Position numbers and translations under genes: made by a program. Positions 24,535-34,801 of a DNA stretch of 64,000 bases are shown here, piece by piece. The notes under the pieces are model-generated. The model was not told where the DNA came from, did not search any database, and saw only the letters and a program-made list of their open reading frames with translations. This DNA is from Antennarius striatus (lineage: Eukaryota; Chordata; Actinopteri; Lophiiformes; Antennariidae): positions 24,720,001-24,784,000 of the forward strand of contig NC_090785.1 of the NCBI RefSeq assembly GCF_040054535.1, in the 5' to 3' direction. Position 1 is the stretch's first letter. Each line of letters opens with the position of its first letter.

Positions 24535-25182
24535 CTTTATTAATCCCGGAGGAAATTGCATATATCCACTGCTCAGGCATTACTTAACAAATAATACTGG
24601 ATAAACACCAGCAGAAAAGGAAACACTGACATCACAGGACATACCACAAGACATACATTACACTAACAGACAGACACATGCAGCACTAAGAGGACTTATA
24701 TACTAAACTATAACTAAAAATATAAACAGTATAAAATTTAAAAATATTACAGTATTAAAATATAAACAGTATAAAATAAAATCTAAACAGTATAAAATTG
24801 AATTAAAATATAAAAACAGTATAAAAAATAAATAAATAAATTTTATATATATATATATATACAACAGTATAAAATTAAGTAGTTACATTTAGTTACATTA
24901 CACTGAGTTACATTTAATAGTTACATCTGGCTCTTTGAGGACAGACATCATGCTGCCCCCCCTCCCCCCCCAAGGCAAAGCGCCCAGATGACAGACCCCC
25001 CACCGCTCGGTACGACACCACAGCAGCTAGCTGGTGCTAACTAGTGTTAGCCTAGCCGGTGCTGACCGGCGTTAGCCTCAGAGGAACGTTCCTGATAATA
25101 GTCTATCAACAGTCCATCAAGCTCATCAATAACAGGTGACGTCATAGGGTATTTTTTGACCTTTACATAATATTTACCTCAT
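13666..25182 (-). CDS. cenpu: Centromere protein U (CENP-U), thirteen exons
   Basis: CENP-U is a subunit of the CENP-O/P/Q/U/R group of the inner kinetochore network, paired with CENP-Q. Exons on the minus strand: 25178-25182, 21505-21640, 21329-21440, 20536-20749, 19587-19671, 19377-19457, 19108-19288, 15901-15994, 15526-15604, 15132-15179, 14897-14958, 14640-14796, 13666-13791. All phases agree, giving 1380 nt and 459 residues. Signals shared with vertebrate CENP-U are PLHSTA (exon 4), GRKHILSSDEE (exon 6), HLKRENAK (exon 10), a coiled coil over exons 9-12, and the C-terminal SLPALL plus GINNHLEEILKN. The N-terminal half is basic and Ser-rich, with five 10-residue repeats in exon 7. The 5-nt first exon (ATGAG then GT) is inferred; an alternative start is the ATG at 21726 reading straight into exon 2. 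The last exon ends NRAPRS-stop. Confidence 0.88.
14967..15008. repeat. (CA)n microsatellite in cenpu intron
   Basis: A short interrupted CA tract between cenpu exons 10 and 11, starting just upstream of the exon 11 acceptor. Confidence 0.85.
16241..18525. mobile_element. DNA transposon with CAGTATTTTC termini and TA duplication
   Basis: The left end reads CAGCATTTTCCACACCGTAA. The right end, reverse complemented, reads CAGTATTTTCTGCACTATAA. Inner ends share subterminal TTATAATCCG and GCGCCTTATA blocks. TA dinucleotides flank both ends (16239-16240 and 18526-18527). The 2285-bp interior has no recognisable transposase, so it is non-autonomous. It lies in the cenpu intron between exons 7 and 8. 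The TA duplication suggests the Tc1/mariner-pogo superfamily. Confidence 0.75.
18627..18943. mobile_element. Tigger/pogo-like MITE
   Basis: 317 bp beginning CAGTGATCCCTCGTTCTTTG, a typical Tigger terminus, and ending in a degenerate copy reading GCCCACTG. TA flanks both ends (18625-18626 and 18944-18945). No coding capacity. It lies in the same cenpu intron. Confidence 0.75.
19120..19250 (-). repeat. cenpu: Coding 30-bp tandem repeat in cenpu exon 7
   Basis: Near-identical 30-bp units on the minus strand encode SSSEGSKSRK. Three are nearly perfect, and the 3'-most coding unit is changed to SSSDGSESRK. The period is a multiple of three, so copy-number change would not shift the frame. The Ser-rich basic product is likely disordered. 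Confidence 0.9.
21028..21195 (+). mobile_element. RTE-like LINE 3' fragment
   Basis: The stretch from GAACTGCCAGGCAGGAGG to the AGAAGGAGAAGGAG tail closely matches 32067-32240 in the larger copy. It encodes the GRRPRGRPKRRFMDV block. It lies in the cenpu intron between exons 3 and 4. Confidence 0.88.
21303..21328. repeat. (AC)n tract forming the cenpu exon 3 splice donor
   Basis: About 13 AC units on the plus strand. On the minus strand the first GT of the run is the inferred splice donor of cenpu exon 3 (exon ends at 21329). Confidence 0.85.
21765..22145. mobile_element. Possible hAT-type repeat fragment
   Basis: The start GTGTCAAACTCAAGGCCCGG followed by repeated GTGGCCC blocks resembles a common vertebrate hAT repeat terminus. 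No second terminus was identified because the minisatellite follows. Family call tentative. Confidence 0.4.
22147..24397. repeat. 64-bp minisatellite array, about 35 units
   Basis: The unit is 64 bp; the AGGAGTAGTT landmark recurs at 22151, 22215 and 22279. It is built from sub-repeats of GTTACATTTA plus one CACTGA spacer. Some units are shortened (TGAGTAGTTA variants), and single-base variants such as TTATATT recur several units apart. It lies in cenpu intron 1 and resumes at about 24878-24925 after a LINE fragment. Confidence 0.95.
24398..24877 (-). mobile_element. LINE 3' end with (GATA)n tail inside the minisatellite
   Basis: A (GATA)n run at 24398-24534, then CTTTATTAATCCCGGAGGAA and about 340 bp that match, inverted, the 3' end of the LINE at 55340-55690. 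It is a 5'-truncated copy on the minus strand. The 64-bp array continues on its right side at about 24878. Confidence 0.88.
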
Positions 25183-25735
25183 TGGGAAACAGAACCGCCG
25201 CCGCGGCTCGTCCTGTGACTCCGGAGGGTTTGGATCAAGTCGCTTCCCGCTGAATGTTGAAGTCTGTGGACTGTACCATCTGTTCACGGGGGGGGGTGAG
25301 GTGCAGGCAGGGATCACCGAAAACTGTTCTGCAGTCAAAAGATGGGATCTAATTAGAGATGTGTATGATTTTACCACTATCTATTCGGTACCGCTGAATA
25401 CTTGCTTTTTAGTGGTCATTAATAGTCGTAATAAATGTTTATATAAAGTACGCGTACCCTCTGTGGTGTCACTGATACCTACGGAAAGCGAGAAGGTTTC
25501 CGCATGAACGCGATTTTCTGTCTAAAGGCGGAGTCAGTCCCCCTGCTGCACACACACCTCCGTTACAACGGGACACACACTCAGTCTTTCTCAACTTTAA
25601 ATGAAGCTCTACAAAACTCCCACAGACCATGATCACAGCACTTCAACGAGTCTTCACACAAAACTCTTGATTCAGGTTGTAGTGCTTCAGTCTGCTCTAA
25701 TCATCTAGTAAGTTCTGTGTTAATAAATCCTCCCT
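25183..25735. other. Upstream flank of cenpu, possible promoter region
   Basis: Sequence immediately upstream of the proposed cenpu start has CpG-containing CCGCGGCGG-type bases near 25195-25205 and would hold the 5' untranslated region. No TATA box or defined promoter element was assigned. No other gene recognised. Confidence 0.35.
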
Positions 25736-25764
25736 TTATTCAACTGTCAAAAAGCAAAATCCTG

Positions 25765-26400
<636 letters not shown>

Positions 26401-26702
26401 ATATTTCCATTGAAAATTCCTGGAACTGACATCAACATAGCAGTTGATTAAAAAAACATGATCACTTTATTTTACTGTATTTTAATGGACCAAACAAGTC
26501 ACAATGAAACATATATCCTAAGCAGATCGTCTCGGTATCCCCAAAGGTATTCTGTGCCACGGGTCTTAAAGGTGATTCGTTGTATTTTAAAGCTGCGTTT
26601 AAAGTACTATCAAAAGCTGCATCACTTCCTGTTGTTTCTGGTGTTACTGTTCATGAGGGAATGAACAGCAGGTTGATCTATTCAGCTGGTGCCACATGTG
26701 TA

Positions 26703-27279
26703 TGTAGCGCCCCCATGAAGCCATGGGGTGTATTGAGTTCGAGGAATAATGAAATGACTGACCCAGACAACAGCTGTTAAATTTAAAGGAATCTCTTTAC
26801 TGAAATGATATTTTGTTTTAAATTTAGAAGAAAAAACTCCCTTATGAAACGAAATAAAATAAAATATTAAATGAAATGAGAAGATACAATGAAATGCCAA
26901 GAATATGACACAAGGCTTTAAAAACCTTAAAGAGTGAACACAATCTGTTTTTAGCTCAATCAAATGACTCACCAATGAATGATCTTACCAAACCATGAAT
27001 TGTAAACCCGAATTACTTACTAAAGTATATAATCCACTCAAATCATTCCCCAAATACTCAACACTGGTCCCCCATCTCTCTCCCTAACTATCACCTTTAA
27101 CACCGAAATGACCATAAGACATGGACTCCTCCAAAATTGAGGTGTACCTGAATGATGCTATTAAACCTTTAATAAATTATATTTTCAAATATATCAGTTG
27201 AACTTAACCCATAAAAGGTATCAGGACATTGAGATGGACATGAAAAGATAGCATAACACCTTTAACACCCCCCCCCCCC

Positions 27280-27338
<59 letters not shown>

Positions 27339-28120
27339 CACCCGCGATGCAGGCCTGTGCGTCGCTCCGTGCGGCGGTAATGCGGTCCTCAGTAGAGTCC
27401 GACCATTACAGTACAACTCAGTTTCTAGTAGACGCTGTAGCATCAACTCCGACCTACAGTACAAACGTGTCCAACGGCCACCGTGAAGGAAACAGTCTCT
27501 CCTCCAAGCTGACGTCTCGTAGATGCGAGGGTCGTCCGGCCAGTCCACCTCTCGCTCCGATGATCCACGCTGACTCACCGGGACCCGGTGTGGACTCCTC
27601 TCGCTGTTAACGTTTTCCACAAAACAATGAGCCACCGAAAGATTAGTTGTTGTCTCAACGTTACTCTTGCAGGGACAACATAAACCACGCTGCCCGGAGT
27701 ACTAGTCCGTCCAATCTCTATCCCTTCTCACAATCCGTCTATCCTTCCCTCCTTTTCCTCTTCCTCCCTTCCCGCCATCTCTTCCGCCCCCCCAGCCAAT
27801 GCCCGCAGGTGGCACAGAACGGAACACCTTCACAACCAATCCCCAGCATCCACTCATACCACATTCACACCACTAAACCCCCTCCATAATCTCTGTTTAA
27901 ATCAGTCTTTTCAATATTAAAATGAATACCTTAGGACTGTTTACTCATCACACTTTGAATCATCCAGTATTAACTCTCAGTTAACAAGTCATAATCCCTA
28001 AATTACTTTTATTCTCCTTGTAACTCTTGTTCCTGTTTTGAGTTTATTTCTCTTGAATACTATATTAAGAAATTAAGGGCTGCTTTAGTTTAAACCTGTA
28101 GTTTTCTCAACTGGGCTACA
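26703..28120 (-). mobile_element. Solo LTR (LTR retrotransposon), inverted relative of 60810-61864
   Basis: On the minus strand the LTR starts TGTAGCCCAGTTGAG (at 28120) and ends GGGGGCGCTACA (at 26703). TGTA flanks both sides (26699-26702, 28121-28124) as a likely 4-bp duplication. The interior matches 60810-61864 in reverse, including the DDPRIYET-coding block. A poly-C/(AC)n tract lies at about 27270-27338. No primer-binding site or internal region adjoins, so it appears to be solo. The reading frames in it are not known genes. Confidence 0.8.
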
Positions 28121-29700
28121 TGTACTTTAGTCCCCCCCCCCCCCCCAGCTTGTCCCTTTATCTATCTGGATTTCAGTGACATGCGGTCATGAAAGAAAAA
28201 AATGGAAAATGGAATAAATGAATTAAATGCTAATATTTATCGAGCGATGTGTATTATAAACGTATTTTCCGTTTAACGTCATGATGCTGTACATATACGT
28301 TAACGCACCATTTTTAACACTTTGAATCACATCTTATAATTCACTATTGTAAATCACCACTTTTTAATTAGTGTGCCTGTTAAACTATCTTTACCTTGCA
28401 GATAACACAATAACTCACAACATCTTAAATTTGACCTCTGACTGAAGAATTATGTGATTCTGCCAGCATGTCCTTGAGTGGATCCTGCAGCTGCGAGGTA
28501 GTAGAGTGAGCCTCCCCAGAACATGAAATATTTGCCACAATGTGGGAAAATGGAGAACATCTTGTGGTGGCATCTTCTGATAGGATGAGAGTTAGATCAT
28601 CCCATGTGAACACCTACTAGAAAGGGTATAAATATTGTATGTAAATTATGGCTCTTTGCACACAGCTTGGAGTTTCTTTCCGGTTAGTCTCTGTGCCCAG
28701 AAATTTCTGTAAATAAAGTACTTTGTGTTTTTGCAACTTTACTTGGTTTTTGTTCTGTTTATTTAACTTCGAAAAGAAATGGTCTTAGTTCAAGATCAAT
28801 GAATACGCCCAAAGACCACAAGGTCAGCCGTCCTCCAGGACCAGGTTTTCCGGCCTTTCCTTCAGTCACCAGTTTTAGGTTATTTTTACTCAAAATCGCT
28901 GAATTTTCACATTAACCGCTGCATTACGGAACAGAGACCTGCCGAGACCAACCAGCCGAGCCTCACCAGGGATTGAACAATAGCTCCGATAGCTGTGCTG
29001 GTAGCTAAACAGTGAGACCGTAATGCTATCTCTCTATGTGTCGCCATTAAAATGTTCAAACATGTTTGCTTTATAAACTAAATTCCCGTAATTTAGCTAA
29101 CGCATATAATGTACAGTGCTTTTGTGTCAACAGCTGCATGTGTGTAACGTCTTTCTTGAGTTGAGCGGTCCTGAAACCGCTGTTTAAAAAGCACTAGGTG
29201 AGGCACAAAAATACCCGGCCTCATGGATAGGGGGCGCTGGTGATCCCAGGGATTCGTCTTGGGACTCCTCAGCCGAAAAATAAGTGAATGCAGGCTACGA
29301 TCTACATTAAGTCAAGTGCAGCAATTATGTTTTTTCCGCTCGCCTATTGAAATGGAGGATTACATATTACAGACTGAAGGAAAATACGGACAATTTCTAC
29401 AAATAAGTTATTGAGTCGTTTGTTCAGAGGGAGCGGCGCATGGACTTTATCTACAAATCAAACCTGACATATTAACAAGTAGGTAACAACATTATGTTTT
29501 TTTAATCAAATATGCTTATTTGTGTGTTACAGTTTGTGTGTGTAAATAATTCTGCGATGAGACTTTAACAGAACCCACTCACTGTTGCTACTTAAATGGT
29601 GAATAAGCTACACTGTAGGTTCATGTTTTTTGTAAATCTGATCACGTGATCATGGTGACGTCGGTGCCTCACCAGCCATGAACCTCACCGCACGTTACTG
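28121..29700. other. Unassigned stretch, possible LTR-like segment
   Basis: No gene recognised. Around 28480-28760 the order GGGTATAAATATTG, then AATAAAGTACTTTG resembles a TATA box and polyadenylation signal of an LTR or short transcript, but no termini were identified. The rest is unassigned. Confidence 0.3.
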
Positions 29701-29708
29701 CTGGATTT

Positions 29709-29903
29709 GGTAGAGCTCTTGTGTCTACAGTTCTGTTGGTAGAGTTCTTGTGTCTACAGTTCTGTTGTTAGTTCTTGTATCTACAGTTCTGTTGGTAGAG
29801 CTCTTGTGTCAACAGTTCTGTTGGTAGAGTTCTTGTGTCAACAGTTCTGTTGGTAGAGTTCTTGTATCTACAGTTCTGTTGGTAGAGTTCTTGTGTCTAC
29901 AGT
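29709..29903. repeat. 29-bp minisatellite, about seven units
   Basis: Tandem units of TTGGTAGAGTTCTTGTGTCTACAGTTCTG type, 29 bp, with C/T and TCTACA/TCAACA variants and one shortened copy. It ends just before the RTE-like LINE flank. Confidence 0.9.
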
Positions 29904-30077
29904 TGTCACGTCTCTGTCCTATGATTTTCCTGTTTATTTTCCTGCCACTAACAACTCATATCATTCCAGATCCTGTCTCATCTTCAATCAGTTCATTCCC
30001 TGCACCTGCTGTCTCTCCACAGCACCTGCATCTGGTGTAGACGGTGTAACCTGAAAGAGATCAGTGACTGCAAAGCA

Positions 30078-31409
30078 GTGGTAGATGAGAGTGTAGCCAA
30101 ACAGCATAGGATGGTGGTGTGTAGGATGACTCTGGTGGTGAGGAAGATCAAGAGGGCAAAGGCAGAGCAGAAGACGAAATGGTGGAAGCTGAAAAAGGAA
30201 GAGTGTTGCATGACTTTTAGGAAGGAGTTAAGACAGGCTCTGGGTGGTCAGGAGGTGCTTCCAGATGACTGGACAACTACAGCTAATGTGATCAGGGAGA
30301 CAGGTAGGAGAGTACTTGGTGTGTCATCTGGAAGGAAAGTAGATAAGGAGACTTGGTGGTGGAATGAGGAGGTACAGGAGTGTATACAGAGAAAGAGGTT
30401 AGCCAAGAGGAAGTGGGACACTGAGAGGACTGAGGAGAGTAGACAGGAGTACAGGGAGATGCAGCGTAAGGTGAAGGTAGAGGTAGCAAAGGCCAAACAA
30501 GACGCTTATGATGACTTGTATGCTAGGTTGGACAGTAAGGAGGGAGAGACTGATCTATACAGGTTGGCAAGACAGAGAGACAGAGATGGGAAGGACGTGC
30601 AGCAGGTTAGGGTGATTAAGGATAGGGATGGAAGTCTATTGACAGGTGCCAGTAGTGTGATGGGAAGATGGAAAGAGTACTTTGAAGAGTTGATGAACGT
30701 GGAAAATGAGAGAGAACAAACACTAGAAGAGGTGACTGTTGTGGACCAGGATGTAGCAAAGATTAGTCAGGATGAAGTGAGGAGGGCATTGAAGAGGATG
30801 AAGAGTGGAAAGGCAGTCGGTCCTGATGATATACCTGTAGAGGTTTGGAAGTGTCTAGGAGAGGTGGCAGTAGAGTTTCTGACTGGGTTGTTCAACAGGA
30901 TCTTAGATAGTGAGAAGATGCCTGAGGAATGGAGGAGAAGTGTGCTGGTGCCCATTTTTAAGAACAAGGGAGATGTGCAGAGTTGTGGCAACTACAGAGG
31001 AATAAAGCTGATGAGCCATACAATGAAGTTATGGGAGAGAGTAATGGAAGCTAGACTAAGGGCAGAAGTGAGCATTTGTGAACAGCAGTATGGTTTCATG
31101 CCAAAAAAGAGTACTACAGATGCAGTATTTGCTTTGAGGATGTTGATAGAGAAGTACAGAGAAGGCCAGAGGGAGCTGCATTGTGTTTTTGTAGATCTGG
31201 AGAAACCTTACGACAGGGTGCCCAGAGAGGAACTGTGGTATTGTATGAGGAAGTCTGGAGTGGCAGAGAAGTATGTTAGAGCGGTGCAGGACATGTATGA
31301 GGACTGTAAGACAGTGGTGAGGTGTGCTGTAGGTGTGACAGAGGAGTTCAAGGTGGTGGTGGGACTGCATCAGGGATCAGCTCTGAGCCCCTTCTTGTTG
31401 CTATGGTGA
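30078..31409 (+). pseudogene. RTE-like reverse transcriptase, first part
   Basis: 443 codons. The frame has KKEECC and [15 protein letters not shown] in the linker, then [39 protein letters not shown], motif A in [11 protein letters not shown], and [10 protein letters not shown]. The other copy at 62.1 kb has KAYD where this one has KPYD. A missing base within CTTGTTGCTATG near 31398 ends the frame, and the rest continues in another frame at 31322-32215. Confidence 0.9.
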
Positions 31410-32215
31410 TGGACAGGCTGACAGACGAGGTCAGACAGGAATCTCCATGGACTATGATGTTTGCAGATGACATTGTGATCTGTAGTGAGAGCAGGGAACA
31501 GGTGGAGGAGAAGCTAGAGAAGTGGAGGTTTGTCCTGGAAAGGAGAGGAATGAAGGTTAGCCGCAGTAAGACAGAGTACATGTGTGTGAATGAGAGGGAC
31601 CCAAGTGGAAAAGTGAGGTTACAGGGAGAAGAGATCAAGAAGGTGGGGGATTTAAAGTACTTAGGCTCAACAGTCCAGAGCAATGGAGAGTGTGGAAAAG
31701 AGGTGAAGAAGCGTGTCCAGGCAGGACGGAACGGGTGGAGGAAAGTGTCAGGTGTGATGTGTGATAGAAGAGTTTCAGCTAAAATGAAGGGAAAGGTGTA
31801 CAAAACTGTGGTGAGACCAGCAATGTTGTTCGGCCTAGAGACAGTGTCACTGAAGAAAAGACAGGAGACAGAGCTGGAGGTAGCAGAGATGAAGATGCTG
31901 AGGTTCTCTCTGGGAGTGACCAGGAAGGATAGGATCAGGAATGAGTACATCAGAGGGACAGCACATGTTAGAGGTTCTGGAGATAAAGTCAGAGAGGCCA
32001 GACTGAGATGGTTTGGACATGTCCAGAGGAGAGATAGTGAATATATTGGTAGAAGGATGCTGAGTTTTGAACTGCCAGGCAGGAGGCCTAGAGGAAGACC
32101 AAAGAGGAGGTTTATGGATGTAATGAGGGAAGACATGAAGGTAGTTGGTGTGAGAGAAGAGGATTCAAAGGACAGGGCTAGATGGAGGAAATTGATTCGC
32201 TGTGGCGACCCCTGA
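31400..32215 (+). pseudogene. RTE-like reverse transcriptase, C-terminal part
   Basis: Continuation in the shifted frame: [14 protein letters not shown], catalytic FADDIVICSES, SRSKTEYMCVNER, LKYLGSTVQSNGECG, WFGHVQRRD, RPRGRPKRRFMDV and the end RWRKLIRCGDP. This C-terminal region is also the fragment preserved at 21028. Confidence 0.9.
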
Positions 32216-32245
32216 AGGGAAAAGCCGAAAGGAAAAAAAGAAGAA

Positions 32246-32885
32246 GGTGTGACAATTCTCAGCCTTGGAGAGAAGACCTTGAAAAGTGTGGCGGAGAAGA
32301 CTGTAAATGAAATGGTTAACAAGATCAGACCTCGGGACGGAAAGCGCATGCTCCAATCTCTCCTTCAAAGCCGCAGGTATCCAAACACTGACTCAAACAT
32401 AAATGACCTACATTTAGGTTTTCAGCTGATGCTGTTATCCAAAGCTGCAAATGACACTGGAAGATTTCAGTGTCTAAGAGAAAGCTAAACCGAATATAAA
32501 GCATCAAACCTTTATGAAACACTGTCTCGGGCGACCAAGTCACTCTGCCTGTCTACTTAGGTCTTTATTAGAGGTGAACACTGTCATGCAGTGAACTCAG
32601 TTCTCTCTAGAAGGACATACTGTTCCTAGATTTTCATATGCTTGTTCCATAAGGCAAGAAAAATGAGAAAAAAATAAGAGCTTGATTAAGAATAAAGCCA
32701 AAAGAGCGTTTGTTTTGCTTGGGTCCATTTTTGTAGCGTATGCTATTTTTATCTAGATATTTTTCGTTTGGAAGCATCTTTTAATTTTTAAATGGGGTGG
32801 TCATAAGCTACCCAGGAAAATCAAATCTATTCAACATATTCCTACTGATAGAGCACTTAAAGAAGTTCATCACAATTATTCCTCT
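32246..32885. other. Unassigned spacer between two LINEs
   Basis: No gene or transposon recognised. A short plus frame at 32249-32488 has no recognisable domain. Confidence 0.35.
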
Positions 32886-34175
32886 CCAAGGAACCATCAC
32901 CTTATCGTGGTGGAGAGGTTTGAGTGCCCTAAGGATCCTGGGAGCTCTGTTGTCGGGAGTCTTGTACTCCTGGTAGGGTCACCCAAGGCAAACAGGTCTC
33001 AGGTGAAGGGCCAGACAAAGAATGGTTCAGAAGATCCCATGAAAAATCGGAAAGGGAAAAATGTGACCCTGCCCGGAGGAAGCCCGGGGCCCACGTCTGG
33101 AGCCAGGCCTGGACGGAGGGCCCGTCAGCGAGTGCCTGGTGGCTGGGTCTGCCACGGGGCCCGGCCAGGCTCAGCCTGAAAAGGCAACGTGGACTCTTCC
33201 CACCCCAGTGAACCCACCACCCGCAGGGCAGACCGATGGGGTCGGGTGCGCTGCCATACGGGTGGCAGTGACGACAGGGGATCACGACAGATCAGACCCG
33301 GGCGGCAGAAGTTGGCTTTGGGGACGTGGAATGTCACCTCACTGGCGGGGAAGGAGTCGGAGCTTGTATTGGAGGTGGAGCGTTACCAGTTGGATCTGGT
33401 GGGGCTTACGCGTGTCCGGTTTGCAGCCGAGTGTGAAGCGGTGGGGATGAGGATCAGCACCACCAAATCTGAGGCCATGGTCCTCAGCAGGAAGCCGGTG
33501 GACTGCCTTCTCCGAGCGGGGAATGAGGTCTTTCCACAAGTGAAGGAGTTGAAGTATCTTGGGGTCCTGTTCACGAGTGAGGGAACAATGGAGCGTGAGA
33601 TTGGACGGAGAATTGGGGCAGCAGGAGCGGTATTGCAGTCGCTTTACCACCCTGTTGTCACAAAGAGGGAGCTAAGCCGAGAGGCAAAGCTCTCCATCTA
33701 CCATTCAGTCTTTATTCCTACCCTCACCTATGGTCATGAGCGATGGGTCATGACCCAAAGAATGAGATTGCGGATACAAGCGGCTAAAATGGGCTTTCTC
33801 GGGCGGATAGCTGGTGTCTCCCTTAGAGATAGGGTGAGAAACACTGCTGTTCACGAGGGGCTCAGAGTAGAGCCGCTGCTCCTTCACGTGGAAAGGAGTC
33901 AGTTGAGGTGGTTTGGGCATCTGGTACGGATGCCTCTGGGACGCCTCCCTAGGGAGGTGTTTCTGGCATGTCCAGCTGGGAGGAGACCTCGGGGCCGGCC
34001 CAGGACCAGGTGGAGGGATTATATCTCAACACTGGACTGGGAATGTCTTGGGACCCCCCAGTCAGAGCTGGTGGATGTGGCCCGGGGAAAGGGAAGTTTG
34101 GGGCTCCCTGTTGAAGCTGCTGCCCCTGCGACCCGACTACGGATAAGCAGTGGAAGATGGATGGATGGATGGATC
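32886..34175 (+). mobile_element. RTE-like LINE with internal deletion and (ATGG)n tail
   Basis: Starts with AAGGAACCATCACCTTATCG (5' untranslated region), includes the beginning of the endonuclease (LALGTWNVTSLAGKESE), then jumps in frame to the end of the reverse transcriptase. The 3' end reads GGATAAGCAGTGGAAGATGG followed by ATGG repeats, as in Rex3/RTE-type elements of fish. Confidence 0.88.
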
Positions 34176-34202
34176 ACAATTATTAAGTGTTTCATCAGAT
34201 AA
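33189..34202 (+). pseudogene. In-frame fused endonuclease start / RT end of the RTE-like LINE
   Basis: 337 codons. The first ~75 residues hold the endonuclease start (GTWNVTSLAG and YQLDLVGLT). The deletion joins this to RFAAECEAVGMRISTTKSEAM, the region after the reverse transcriptase catalytic motifs. It continues VKELKYLGVLFTSEG, LTYGHERWVMTQ, RWFGHLVRM and RPRGRPRTRWRDY. The endonuclease catalytic half and RT palm are missing, so no activity is expected. Confidence 0.88.
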
Positions 34203-34801
34203 TCATTTAGTCCTAGTGTCACTGTGTACAAGCAGCAGCAATGATTGAAACATTCAGCTTAAGAAACCGAAGCCCTCATCCTCTTTTCAGTCCTCTCTAA
34301 TAATGACCACTGGTTCAGCTGAGGTCCGTCGACCTGATTGAGTCACAGTAGAGGGTATTTATCCAGATGAGTTCTGGAGCCAGAGTCTGGTTTAAGACTC
34401 TAACCTTTCCATTGCTATTTTTTGTGTCATAAATCATGGATAAATATTTATCAGGGGTGACTGAACACCACTGCACTGGCTTGTCATACTGCATTCAGGT
34501 CACGTACGGTATTCCTTTGGTGCTTAACCATATCACAAATGTGTCCTGCAGCACCACCAAAAAGCCCACAAAGTACAAAGATACTTACAGACCCAACAGG
34601 GAAATATGACTGTGATGTTCTGTGGCAGATATGAATACAAAAGCATGCCACAAAAACGGATGAAGAAAGTTCACTTTATGTAGCTTTCAGATAACAGCAG
34701 AGATTAAAACAGAACAGTCTGTCAGACTAGCAAATGAAGGAACAGGACATCACATTTCTGAGTCTGCATAATAAGGTAAAAGTACAAACAGGCAGGTCAG
34801 G
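34203..34801. other. Unassigned spacer before the BEL/Pao LTR
   Basis: No coding or repeat feature recognised apart from the preceding ATGG tail. Confidence 0.35.

Larger units (their letters stand above)
30034..32245 (+). mobile_element. RTE-like LINE, 5'-truncated, near-intact RT
   Basis: The element begins inside the endonuclease (GTAGACGGTGTAACCTGAAA at about 30036) and runs to the GAAAAGCCGAAAGGAAAAAA tail near 32240. It is highly similar to 62715-64000. The coding region is split by one frameshift near 31398. It is probably fairly young but defective from 5' truncation and the frameshift. Confidence 0.9.

Noticed and set aside
27204..27635. 143-codon frame resembling 61146-61589
   Set aside because: Both lie within an LTR; the shared frame reflects repeat identity, not a host gene.
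31348..32349. 333-codon minus-strand frame
   Set aside because: Antisense shadow of the RTE-like reverse transcriptase.
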